Shown here: one piece after another, positions 10,125 through 17,506 of the stretch
Layout: the number at the start of each line of letters is the position of its first letter
Numbering within the stretch: the first letter of the stretch is position 1
Assembly (NCBI GenBank): GCA_020633775.1
Contig: JACKDA010000003.1
Coordinates: forward strand, 1 to 64,000
Origin: Gemmatimonadales bacterium
GTDB taxonomy: Bacteria; Gemmatimonadota; Gemmatimonadetes; Gemmatimonadales; GWC2-71-9
Reading direction: 5' to 3'
Length of the DNA stretch: 64,000 nucleotides
Position numbers and translations under genes: made by a program
The notes under the pieces: model-generated
Seen by the model: only the letters and a program-made list of their open reading frames with translations
What the model was told of the DNA's origin: nothing
The model's database searches: none

Positions 10125-10637
10125 ATGAAGATCGTCCGTGACATCTCGATGCCGATCCGTCCCGAGGGCGACCCGATGGGCCAGAACATCGGGCCCGGCG
10201 CGTGGGCCGAGCGGAGCAACACCCCGGACCTGACCATCCATGGCACGCCGAAGATCGTGCCGATGGCCGCGGCTGCCGGCTTCAGCATCGCGAGCGAGGA
10301 CCCCGACCCGCGCGGCATGTCGGTCGTCGGCTGCGACGGCAAGATCGGCGGCACCGTGACCGAGGTCTGGGTCGATCGGTCCGAACCGCAGATCCGCTAC
10401 CTCGAGGTCGAGACGGTGATGACCCGGCGGCACGTCCTGCTGCCGATCGGATTCGCGAAGATCAAGGGGTCCGCCGGCGAGGTCCGGGTGCACGCCGTCG
10501 CGGGGCACCACTTCGAGCGCGTGCCGGCCACGACCACGCCCGGGGTGGTGACCTTGCGCGAGGAGGACCAGATCGCCGGCTTCTACGGGGGCGGCTTCCT
10601 GTACGCCGACCCCTCACGCGAGGAGCCGATGGTATGA
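10125..10637 (+). CDS. puhA: Reaction-centre H subunit, cytoplasmic part (Hc)
   Basis: A 170-residue soluble protein matching the cytoplasmic beta-barrel (PRC-barrel-like) domain of PuhA: GMSVVGCDGKIGGTVTEVWVDRSEPQIRYLEVE is the standard core, followed by VLLPIGFAKI and the C-terminal LREEDQIAGFYGGGFLYAD. In ordinary PuhA this domain caps the cytoplasmic face of L and M and shapes proton delivery to QB. It starts at ATG 10125 three bases after the stop of the transmembrane part, with GGAG about 10 bases upstream, and ends overlapping the puhB ATG. N-terminal residues MKIVRDISMPIRPEGDPMGQ correspond to the linker of intact PuhA. Confidence 0.87.
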   Translation: MKIVRDISMPIRPEGDPMGQNIGPGAWAERSNTPDLTIHGTPKIVPMAAAAGFSIASEDPDPRGMSVVGCDGKIGGTVTEVWVDRSEPQIRYLEVETVMTRRHVLLPIGFAKIKGSAGEVRVHAVAGHHFERVPATTTPGVVTLREEDQIAGFYGGGFLYADPSREEPMV

Positions 10638-11272
10638 CCTGGGAGCCCGGCGAACGCATCGACGGGATCGAGGTCCCGCTGCCGCCCGGCGAGCGGGTGC
10701 GCTGGCAGGGTCGCCCGTCGGTGCGCTCGCTCGCCCGGCACACCTTCCGGGCGCGCCTGATCGGGGTGTACTTCGCGATCCTGGCCGTCTGGCGGCTGCT
10801 GGTGATGATCTACGATGGACGCAGTGGCCCCGAGGTCGCAGGCGCTGCCGCGTGGCTGCTGATCCTCGGCGGCGTGGCGATGGGGCTGAGCTGGCTGCTC
10901 GCCTGGTGGTGCGCGGCGACGACTCTCTACGCGATCACCGACCGCCGCGTCGTGATGAAGATCGGGATGGTGGTGACCTCCATCATCAACATCCCCTTCC
11001 GCCAGATCATCCGGGCCGACTGGCGCGGGTTCGCCGACGGGACGGGGGACATCGTCCTCGCCGTGCCCGGCGCCGACGCCCCGCCCTACTTCCACCTCTG
11101 GCCGCATGCACGGCCGTGGCGGCTGGCCCGGCCGGAACCGGCGTTGCGCTCGGTGCCCGAGGCGGCGCACGTGGCGGCCCTGCTGCAGGAAGTCGCGATG
11201 AGCGTGGGCGCCCAGGCGGCGATCCCCGCCGAACCCGCGCTGCGGCCGCGGGTGCGGACCGAGGCGCCATGA
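10634..11272 (+). CDS. puhB: Photosynthetic complex assembly protein PuhB
   Basis: A 212-residue membrane protein with two or three membrane segments (around residues 38-58 and 68-95) and a PH-like cytoplasmic portion starting TTLYAITDRRVVMKIGMV. This layout and the motif YAITDRRVV are typical of PuhB, a dimeric factor needed for efficient assembly of the reaction centre in Rhodobacter capsulatus. ATG 10634 overlaps the Hc stop by four bases. The C-terminal ~40 residues are low-complexity (Ala/Pro/Glu rich). It follows puhA directly, as in purple bacteria. Confidence 0.88.
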   Translation: MTWEPGERIDGIEVPLPPGERVRWQGRPSVRSLARHTFRARLIGVYFAILAVWRLLVMIYDGRSGPEVAGAAAWLLILGGVAMGLSWLLAWWCAATTLYAITDRRVVMKIGMVVTSIINIPFRQIIRADWRGFADGTGDIVLAVPGADAPPYFHLWPHARPWRLARPEPALRSVPEAAHVAALLQEVAMSVGAQAAIPAEPALRPRVRTEAP

Positions 11273-11751
11273 AGACGGCGGAGATCGAGGAGATCAGGGT
11301 CCCGCGCGGCGCCCTGATCGGGGCCGGCCTGCTGATCCTGGCGACCTTCGCCCTCGCGATCACGGCGCGGGTGACCGGGGCCGACCGCGCCGCGCCGCGC
11401 CTCCCGGCGGTCACCGAGGCGATCGCCACGCGCGATCTCGTCTTCGTCGCGGGCGAGGCCGGGGCCCTGACGGTGCGCGATGGCCAGACCGGGGCGGTGC
11501 TGGCGGAGTACACCAGCACCGAGGGGGGCTTCGTCCACGGCGCGCTGCGCGGCCTCACCCGCCTCCGCGAGCGCCGGGACATCCCCGCCGACGCGCCGTA
11601 CCGGCTCGCCGAGTGGCCCGGGGGCCGCCTGACCTTGCAGGATCGGCGGACCGGGATGATCGTGGAGGTGAACGCCTTCGGTGCCTCGAGTGTCACCGGG
11701 TACCGGACCCTCCTTCCCAGCCCCAGCCCCGCCGAGGTGGCCACGCCGTGA
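11269..11751 (+). CDS. puhC: Photosynthetic complex assembly protein PuhC
   Basis: 160 residues with one N-terminal membrane helix (ALIGAGLLILATFALAITA) and a periplasmic domain of beta character: LVFVAGEAGALTVRDGQTG, FVHGALRGLTRLRERRDIP and FRLxxWPxGRLTLxDRxTG-like text ending in VNAFGASSVTGYRTLL. These are PuhC family features; PuhC affects LH1/reaction-centre organisation in Rhodobacter. ATG 11269 overlaps the puhB stop (ATGA) and its own stop overlaps the GTG of the next gene (GTGA), so puhA-puhB-puhC and the next ORF are translationally coupled. Confidence 0.85.
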   Translation: MKTAEIEEIRVPRGALIGAGLLILATFALAITARVTGADRAAPRLPAVTEAIATRDLVFVAGEAGALTVRDGQTGAVLAEYTSTEGGFVHGALRGLTRLRERRDIPADAPYRLAEWPGGRLTLQDRRTGMIVEVNAFGASSVTGYRTLLPSPSPAEVATP

Positions 11752-12071
11752 CCGTGCCGATCCTGCTCGCCATTGTCGCCGTCCTCCTGTCGGGCTGGTA
11801 CCTGTTCCGACGGACGGTGGACGTGCCGTGCACCATCGACCTGGAATCGACCCACGACCATCTCCATGCCCATGTCGACCTCGACGGGGTCGCCCCCGAG
11901 CCGGGCGATGCCGTCCTGGTCCACGGTGCCCCGGAGCGGATCCCCCTCGGCGAGGTGCGGACGTTCCGTTCGCGCGCCACGGTCTCCCAGGCCTCCTGGC
12001 TCAAGCGGGCCTGGACGCGCCTCATCGCCCGGTTCGACGTCACCGAGCTCTACGACGTCGGCTTCGAATAA
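11748..12071 (+). CDS. Small single-span membrane protein between puhC and acsF
   Basis: 107 residues from a GTG that overlaps the puhC stop. One N-terminal membrane helix (VPILLAIVAVLLSGWYLF) is followed by a ~85-residue soluble domain with a His cluster (STHDHLHAHVDLDG), a GDAVLVHGAP turn and a C-terminus FDVTELYDVGFE. I do not know a functional name. Similar small ORFs sit before acsF in other photosynthesis clusters (from memory), so a role in assembling the photosystem or supporting the cyclase is plausible. The His-rich segment could bind metal. It is co-transcribed with the puh genes and lies 15 bases before acsF. Confidence 0.75.
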   Translation: MTVPILLAIVAVLLSGWYLFRRTVDVPCTIDLESTHDHLHAHVDLDGVAPEPGDAVLVHGAPERIPLGEVRTFRSRATVSQASWLKRAWTRLIARFDVTELYDVGFE

Positions 12072-12086
12072 CCGCCGGAGTTTCCG

Positions 12087-13148
12087 ATGTACCCCAACGC
12101 CACCCGCATCCCGCTCGAGGCGGAACCGCCGGTCAACGAGAGCACCCGCGCCGCCCAGACCGACGCGATGCTCAACCCGCGGTTCTACACCACCGATTTC
12201 GCCGCGCTGGACCGGATCGACGTCGGCCCCTGGCGGACCGAGTGGGACGAGCTCCTGGCCGAGTTCCGGCGCGACCCGAACAAGGACCACTTCAAGCGCA
12301 CCAGCGAGTTCGACGCGGACTTCACCAGCCTCCCGATGCTCGAGGAGTTCCGCGACTTCCTCGTCTCGTCGGTCACGGCCGAGTTCTCGGGGTGCATCCT
12401 GTATGCGGAGATCAAGAAGCGGGTCACCAACCCCGACATCCGCGAGCTGTTCGGGCTGATGAGCCGCGACGAGGGACGCCACGCGGGGTTCATCAACCAC
12501 ACCCTCGAGGACCTCGACACGCGGGTGGACCTCTCGTTCCTCACCCGGGCCAAGAAGTACACCTTCTTCAAGCCGAAGTACATCTACTACGCGACCTACC
12601 TCAGCGAGAAGATCGGCTACGCCCGCTACATCACGATCTACCGGCACCTCGAGGCGCATCCCGAGCACCGCTTCCACCCGATCTTCAAGTGGTTCGAGAA
12701 CTGGTGCAACGACGAGTTCCGCCACGGGGAGGCGTTCGCGATCCTGATGCGGGTGGTGCCGGGGACCCTCAGCGGGCTGAACCGGTACTGGATCCGCTTC
12801 TTCCTGCTCGCGGTCTACGCGACGATGTGGGTGCGCGACCACATGCGGCCGAAGTTCTTCGCCGCCCTCTGCATGGATCCGGACACCTACGACATGGAGG
12901 TCTTCCGCAAGACCTCCACCATCTCCCGGCAGGTGTTCCCGCTGGAGATCGACATCGACAACCCGGCGTTCCGCCGCCACCTCGACACGATGCTCCGCAA
13001 CACCCTCGCCCTGGCCGACGAGCGGCCCGGCCCGCTCCGCCGGGCCCGGCTCAAGCTCTCGACCGCGTTCGCGTTCCTGCGGCTCTACGCCATGCCGGTC
13101 AAGCCGAACCAGATTCCGGCCAACCCCCGGCTCGAGCCGGCCTACTGA
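12087..13148 (+). CDS. acsF: Aerobic magnesium-protoporphyrin IX monomethyl ester cyclase
   Basis: A 353-residue diiron monooxygenase that uses O2 to form the isocyclic ring E of protochlorophyllide. Ligand motifs of the ferritin-like diiron site are present: a Glu in VTAEFSGCILYAEIKKR, the first ExxH in SRDEGRHAGF and the second in CNDEFRHGEAF. Length and sequence (KRTSEFDADF, KKYTFFKPKYIYYATYLSEK) are typical of AcsF. The anaerobic cyclase gene bchE is not in this window, so ring E formation here points to an oxygen-requiring route. ATG 12087 has a purine-rich GGAG about 8 bases before it. It closes the plus-strand photosynthesis block. Confidence 0.95.
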   Translation: MYPNATRIPLEAEPPVNESTRAAQTDAMLNPRFYTTDFAALDRIDVGPWRTEWDELLAEFRRDPNKDHFKRTSEFDADFTSLPMLEEFRDFLVSSVTAEFSGCILYAEIKKRVTNPDIRELFGLMSRDEGRHAGFINHTLEDLDTRVDLSFLTRAKKYTFFKPKYIYYATYLSEKIGYARYITIYRHLEAHPEHRFHPIFKWFENWCNDEFRHGEAFAILMRVVPGTLSGLNRYWIRFFLLAVYATMWVRDHMRPKFFAALCMDPDTYDMEVFRKTSTISRQVFPLEIDIDNPAFRRHLDTMLRNTLALADERPGPLRRARLKLSTAFAFLRLYAMPVKPNQIPANPRLEPAY

Positions 13149-13182
13149 GGCGCGGTTGCCTCCCAACCCGAGGATCTCTCCC

Positions 13183-13680
13183 ATGGTGCGGATCTCGCGC
13201 GGCTCCCTCGCCTTCCTGATGGCCTCCCTCCTGGTCGCCTGCAGCGACGGTGGCAGCGGCCCGACCGGCGGCGGCACCGGTGGTACCATCACGGCCACGG
13301 TCGACGGCACCTCGTTCGCGCCCCGCTCGACCGAGGTGAGCGCCTCGTACGCCGGCGGTGCCCTCGCCTTCGCGGCGAGCCAGACGACCGGGTCGACCAC
13401 CCGCACCATCAACATCAACCTCGTCGGCGTGACGGCCCCGGGCACCTTCACCCTCTCCCCGACGACGCCGGGCAGCATTGCGCTCCTGACCGTCACCACC
13501 GGCCTGACCCCGAGCACCTGGACCACCGCGCTGTCGCCCGGGAGCGGCACCGTGCAGGTGACCACGCTCACCGCGAACCGGGCCACCGGGACGTTCAGCT
13601 TCACCGGCCAGTTCTCGCCGACCACCTCGGCCACCGGGCAGAAGACGGTCACCGCGGGCCAGTTCGACGTGTCCTTCTAG
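13183..13680 (+). CDS. Secreted lipoprotein, DUF6252-like beta-rich domain
   Basis: 165 residues. A lipoprotein signal peptide runs to a lipobox LLVAC (Cys at residue ~20), followed by a Gly/Ser linker and a Thr/Ser-rich beta domain (GTFTLSPTTPG, RATGTFSFTGQF, QFDVSF at the end). The repeated x-GTF-S/T pattern is like small lipoproteins common in Gemmatimonadota and Bacteroidota; function unknown. I chose ATG 13183 over an upstream TTG (13156) because GAGG precedes it and the signal peptide begins there. It follows acsF by 34 bases on the same strand and could be co-transcribed with it. Confidence 0.75.
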   Translation: MVRISRGSLAFLMASLLVACSDGGSGPTGGGTGGTITATVDGTSFAPRSTEVSASYAGGALAFAASQTTGSTTRTININLVGVTAPGTFTLSPTTPGSIALLTVTTGLTPSTWTTALSPGSGTVQVTTLTANRATGTFSFTGQFSPTTSATGQKTVTAGQFDVSF

Positions 13681-13689
13681 GGCGCCGGC

Positions 13690-15228
13690 GTGGACGAGCA
13701 GTTCCTCGCCGAGGTTCGTCGCGCCTTCCCGACCGACGGCGCGCTCACCCTGGGCGCGCCGATGCGCGAGGGGGAGATCCACCCCGAACCGCTGGTGCGC
13801 ATCCCGCTCGGGATGCTCAACCGCCATGGCCTGATCGCGGGCGCCACGGGCACCGGCAAGACCCGGACGCTGCAACTCGTGGCCGAGCAGCTCTCCGCCG
13901 CGGGCGTCCCGGTCTTCGTCGCCGACATCAAGGGCGACCTCTCGGGGCTCGCGGTGGCCGGGGCACCCCACCCGAAGATCGACGAGCGCGCGGCCGCGAC
14001 CGGCCAGCCGTGGACCGCGACCGGCTTTCCGGTCGAGTTCCTCTCGCTCTCCGGCGCCCTCGGCGCGCAGGTGCGGGCGACGGTCTCGTCGTTCGGTCCG
14101 CTGCTGCTCGCCAAGGTGCTCGAGCTGAACGACACCCAGTCGAGCGTGCTCGCGATGGTGTTCCAGTACTGCGACGACCACGGACTCCTGCTCGACGACC
14201 TCGCGGACCTCCGCGGCGTGCTGCAGTACCTCCGCGAGCACGTCGACGAGATCAGCGCCTACGGCGGGATGTCGACCCAGACGGTCGGGGTGATGCTGCG
14301 CGAGCTGACCGAGTTGCAGGCGCAGGGGGCGGAGGGGTTCTTCGGCCTGCCCGAGTTCGACCTCGACGACCTGATCGTGCTCGACCGTGACGGGCGCGGC
14401 GTGATCTCGGTGATGGAACTGCAGGACTGCCAGGACAAGCCGGCGCTCTTCTCGACCTTCCTGATGTGGATGCTCGCGCGACTCTACCTCGAGCTGCCGG
14501 AGGTCGGCGACGCGGCGAAGCCGAAGCTGGTCTTCTTCCTCGACGAGGCCCACCTGCTCTTCGACGGGGCCAGCAAGGCGTTCCGCGACCAGGTCGAGCA
14601 GGTGGTGCGGCTGATCCGCTCCAAGGGCGTCGGCATCATCTTCATCACCCAGAGCCCCAAGGACCTCCCCGCGGAGGTGCTGGGGCAGCTCGGCAACCGG
14701 GTCCAGCACGCGCTGCGCGCCTTCACCCCCGACGACGAGAAGGCGCTCCGGGCCGCGGCGCGGACCTTCCCGAAGACGGAGTGGTACGACGTGGAGGAGT
14801 TGCTGACCGCGACCGGAACGGGCGAGGCGGTGGTGACGGTGCTGACCCCCAAGGGCGCCCCGACGCCGCCGGTCGCGACGCACCTGATCGCCCCCAGCGC
14901 CAGCATGAAGCCGCTGCCAGCCGACGAACTCGAGCGCCGGCTCGCCGTGTCCCAGCAGGTGAAGCGCTATCGGGACGCGGTCGACCGCGACAGCGCGCGC
15001 GAGGAGCTCGCCCGGCGGGCCGAGGCCGCCGCGAAGGCCGCCGCCGCGGAGGCCCCGATCGGGGTCGAGGACGGCGCCCGTGCGCCCACCGGCCGACGCC
15101 CCCGCGCCGCCAAGCCGGTCCCCAGCGGCCTCGAGCGGATCCTGAAGACCCGCACCGCCTCCAACATGGGGACCCAGCTCGTGCGCAGCGCGATGGGCGT
15201 GCTGCTGCAGATGATGAAGAAGCGCTAG
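13690..15228 (+). CDS. HerA-like ATPase, DUF853 family
   Basis: 512 residues with a RecA-fold ATPase core: Walker A GATGTGKT (residues ~53-60), the ADIKGDLSGLA segment, Walker B KLVFFLDEAHLLF and GIIFITQSPKDLP as sensor region. This is the DUF853/YjgR branch of HerA/FtsK-type NTPases, cytoplasmic, of unclear biological role. The C-terminal ~90 residues are Ala/Arg/Glu-rich and likely coiled before a conserved end (RTASNMGTQLVRSAMGVL). Start GTG 13690 has GGCG only; ATG alternatives lie further inside. Its stop shares the bases CTAG with the stop of the convergent dipeptidase gene. Confidence 0.85.
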   Translation: MDEQFLAEVRRAFPTDGALTLGAPMREGEIHPEPLVRIPLGMLNRHGLIAGATGTGKTRTLQLVAEQLSAAGVPVFVADIKGDLSGLAVAGAPHPKIDERAAATGQPWTATGFPVEFLSLSGALGAQVRATVSSFGPLLLAKVLELNDTQSSVLAMVFQYCDDHGLLLDDLADLRGVLQYLREHVDEISAYGGMSTQTVGVMLRELTELQAQGAEGFFGLPEFDLDDLIVLDRDGRGVISVMELQDCQDKPALFSTFLMWMLARLYLELPEVGDAAKPKLVFFLDEAHLLFDGASKAFRDQVEQVVRLIRSKGVGIIFITQSPKDLPAEVLGQLGNRVQHALRAFTPDDEKALRAAARTFPKTEWYDVEELLTATGTGEAVVTVLTPKGAPTPPVATHLIAPSASMKPLPADELERRLAVSQQVKRYRDAVDRDSAREELARRAEAAAKAAAAEAPIGVEDGARAPTGRRPRAAKPVPSGLERILKTRTASNMGTQLVRSAMGVLLQMMKKR

Positions 15229-16511
15229 GGCGTCTGCCCCGCCGCGACCCGCTCGACCGCCGCCAGCACCCGCAACAGGTTGCCCCCCCAGATCTTCGCG
15301 ATGTCCGCCTCGCTGTAGCCGCGCCGCACAAGCTCACGGGTGACGTTCAGCGATTCCTCCGCCGTCCGCCACCCCTCCACCCCGCCCCCGCCGTCGAAGT
15401 CGGAGGCGATCCCGACATGGTCGACCCCGACCAGCTTGACGGCATAGTCGATGTGGTCGACGAAGTCCGACACGGTGGCGACCACGTCCCCGGGATAGCG
15501 GCGGTCGCTGATCTGGCGCTGCTTCTCGAGGTAGGCGTTCCGGCGCGCCTCGGGGAGCGCCGCCATCGCCTCCTGGACCTCCCGCCGCGAGAGTCCGTCG
15601 AGGCCGAACTCCTTGCGCAGCGCGGTCAGGTCCTCCTGGCGGGCCGGGTCCTGCCGGGCATCGCAGCGCACGTAGCCGCTGAAGGCCACCAGCTGGGCCA
15701 CCCCGCCGTTGGCGGCGAGCGCGCGCAACTGCTCGTCATCGAGGTTGCGAGAATGGTCGCACAGCGCCCGCACCCCGGAGTGCGAGGCGATGATCGGCGC
15801 GCGGGTCAGCGCGAGCGTCTGCATCATCGACGCCTTCGAGGGGTGCGAGATGTCGATCATCATCCCGACCCGGTTCATCTCCGCGATCACCTCGCGCCCG
15901 AGCGGGGAGAGCCCGTTGTGCAGCCAGATCCCGTCGCGTTCCCCGGTGTTCGAGTCGGAGAGCTGCGAGTGGCCGTTGTGGGCCAGCGACATGTAGCGAC
16001 CCCCGAGGGCGTGGAACGCGGCAACGTTGCCCACGTCGCTCCCGATCGGGAAGCCGTTCTCGATCCCGATGAAGATCACCCGCTTGCCCGCGGCATGGAT
16101 CCGGGTCGCGTCGGCCGCCGTCAGCGCCAGCTCCGCCCGCCCGGGGGCGATCGAGTCGACCAGCCGATGCACTGCCGCGAACTTCTCGAGCGCCTGCGCC
16201 TTCGCCGCCGCGAAGCCCTCGGGCGTGAGCTCGGCCGACTGTCCCACGTACACGATCAGGAACGCCCCGTCGAGGCCGCCCCGCTCCATCTTGGTCAGGT
16301 CGACCTGGGTGCGCGGCAGCAGGTCGGCGTAGTTCGGCGCGCCGACGCGGAAGTTCGCCGGGCTGATGTCGACGTGCGTGTCGAGGGTGAGCACGCGGTC
16401 GTGGATCGCGCGGGCGCGGGCCTCGAGGTCGTCCTGGGCCGCGAGCGGCGCGGTGAGCAGGAGGACGGGAAGGGCGAGCGCCAACGAGCGGCAGGCGTGG
16501 ACTGGGACCAT
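15225..16511 (-). CDS. Secreted membrane-dipeptidase-type peptidase, family M19
   Basis: 428 residues. A signal peptide (about 25 residues, ending TAPLAAQ) is followed by the M19 TIM-barrel: the zinc-binding HVD in LTLDTHVDISPANF, the bridging-Glu region GIENGFPIG, the HNGHSQLSDSN segment, SHSGVRAL with a zinc-ligand His, and the C-terminal GVDHVGIASDFDGGGGV. M19 enzymes hydrolyse dipeptides, often with a D-residue. It is probably periplasmic. ATG 16511 is well placed before the signal peptide. The gene is convergent with the HerA-like ATPase and divergent from dodecin. Confidence 0.9.
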   Translation of the reverse strand: MVPVHACRSLALALPVLLLTAPLAAQDDLEARARAIHDRVLTLDTHVDISPANFRVGAPNYADLLPRTQVDLTKMERGGLDGAFLIVYVGQSAELTPEGFAAAKAQALEKFAAVHRLVDSIAPGRAELALTAADATRIHAAGKRVIFIGIENGFPIGSDVGNVAAFHALGGRYMSLAHNGHSQLSDSNTGERDGIWLHNGLSPLGREVIAEMNRVGMMIDISHPSKASMMQTLALTRAPIIASHSGVRALCDHSRNLDDEQLRALAANGGVAQLVAFSGYVRCDARQDPARQEDLTALRKEFGLDGLSRREVQEAMAALPEARRNAYLEKQRQISDRRYPGDVVATVSDFVDHIDYAVKLVGVDHVGIASDFDGGGGVEGWRTAEESLNVTRELVRRGYSEADIAKIWGGNLLRVLAAVERVAAGQTP

Positions 16512-16678
16512 GGGTTCCTCGGCGATGGGGTGCGGCAGCGCCGGCCGACGGCCCGGCGTCCCGGCAGGAGGCAGCCCGGAATCTACCCCGGCGTCGGGTC
16601 GACCGGACCTCCGGCGTCCCGGTTGCCCTCGCCGGGGAGGTCGATAGGTTCCGGGTTCACCCCATCCCCGGAGGTTCC

Positions 16679-16882
16679 ATGTCCGTCGCCAAGGTCACCG
16701 AACTGATCGCCGAGTCAAAGAAGAGCTTCAAGGATGCGATCGAGGAGGGCGTCACGCGCGCCCACAAGACGATCCGCAACGTCACCGGCGCCTGGGTCGA
16801 GGGACAGAAGGTGATCGTCAAGGACGGCACGATCGTGGGCTATCGCGTCATCCTGAAGGTCACCTTCGTCCTCGACGACTGA
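16679..16882 (+). CDS. Dodecin family flavin-binding protein
   Basis: 67 residues, the normal dodecin length. MSVAKVTELIAESKKSFKDA, the aromatic/stacking region NVTGAWVEGQKVIV and the terminal VTFVLDD are typical. Dodecins form hollow 12-mers that store flavins (FMN, riboflavin or lumichrome) stacked in pairs, lowering photodamage by free flavin; that could matter in a light-exposed phototroph (inference). CCGGAGG lies 6 bases before ATG 16679. It is a single gene facing away from the M19 gene and ends just before a hairpin. Confidence 0.93.
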   Translation: MSVAKVTELIAESKKSFKDAIEEGVTRAHKTIRNVTGAWVEGQKVIVKDGTIVGYRVILKVTFVLDD

Positions 16883-16895
16883 TCCCCGGGGCCGG

Positions 16896-16915
16896 GCGGA
16901 CGGCGTGCCGTCCGC
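16896..16915. terminator. Bidirectional hairpin between dodecin and the convergent membrane protein gene
   Basis: GCGGACGG (16896-16903) pairs perfectly with CCGTCCGC (16908-16915) around a CGTG loop. It sits 13 bases after the dodecin stop and directly abuts the stop codon of the convergent gene at 16916. There is no T tract, so efficiency is uncertain. Confidence 0.55.
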
Positions 16916-17410
16916 TCAGTCCCCCACCTCGCGGTCGGGTGTCACCATCACGGCACCCATCACCGCGTCGCCGCGGATCTCGGGGTGGGAGATTTCCCCG
17001 CCCAGCCACGCGGTCCGGGCGAGCGTCGCCAGCGCGACCAGCGCCAGGGCGAGGGCCACGCCGGTCGCGCCGCGCCCGGGACCCTCGGGTCGACCACGCG
17101 CCTGCCACAGGGCAGCCAGTGCGACGACACCAGCCGCGATGGTGACCCACAGGGCGAACTCGCCCGCCTCCTCGTGCTCGTGGATCCGGGACTCGGTGAT
17201 GCCGGGCTGGTCCTCGACGACCTCCTCGGCCGGCTCGCCGGTCAGGAAGGCACCGCCGGCGCCGGCTGCACCGAGGGCGACCAGCAGGAGGCCGGCCCGG
17301 ACGATCGCCGGGTGGCGGCGGGCGAGACCGAAGCCCAGGAACAACAGGGCGAAGACGATGGCGAAGATCGGCAGGTGATTCAGGGCAAGATGCAGGTGCG
17401 CGCCGTTCAC
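16916..17410 (-). CDS. Four-helix membrane protein, DUF2231-like
   Basis: 164 residues with about four membrane segments and an N-terminus HLHLALNHLPIFAIVFALLF that resembles DUF2231 and similar small heme/copper-associated membrane proteins with conserved His in the first helix (HxxLNHxP). An acidic loop (EPAEEVVEDQPGITESRIHE) separates helices 2 and 3. I chose GTG 17410 because GGAGGAG lies 5 bases upstream; the frame stays open to an ATG at 17446. Function unknown. It is 96 bases downstream of the symporter gene on the same strand. Confidence 0.7.
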   Translation of the reverse strand: MNGAHLHLALNHLPIFAIVFALLFLGFGLARRHPAIVRAGLLLVALGAAGAGGAFLTGEPAEEVVEDQPGITESRIHEHEEAGEFALWVTIAAGVVALAALWQARGRPEGPGRGATGVALALALVALATLARTAWLGGEISHPEIRGDAVMGAVMVTPDREVGD

Positions 17411-17506
17411 GGGCTCCTCCACGGGGTGGCGACACGGCGGGAGCACCGTGCCTGCGGGAAGACTAGCGCCCGGAGGTGAACCGGCAATGAACGCGGACGG
17501 AGTGCC

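Noticed and set aside
10119..10127. puhA split as another sequencing indel
   Set aside because: The break is at the domain border, has a ribosome site and start codon for the second part, lies outside the error clusters, and agrees with what I recall of this phylum.
11007..13652. Minus-strand open frame of 881 codons across puhB-acsF
   Set aside because: Antisense to four recognised photosynthesis genes, no motifs, composition typical of a shadow frame.
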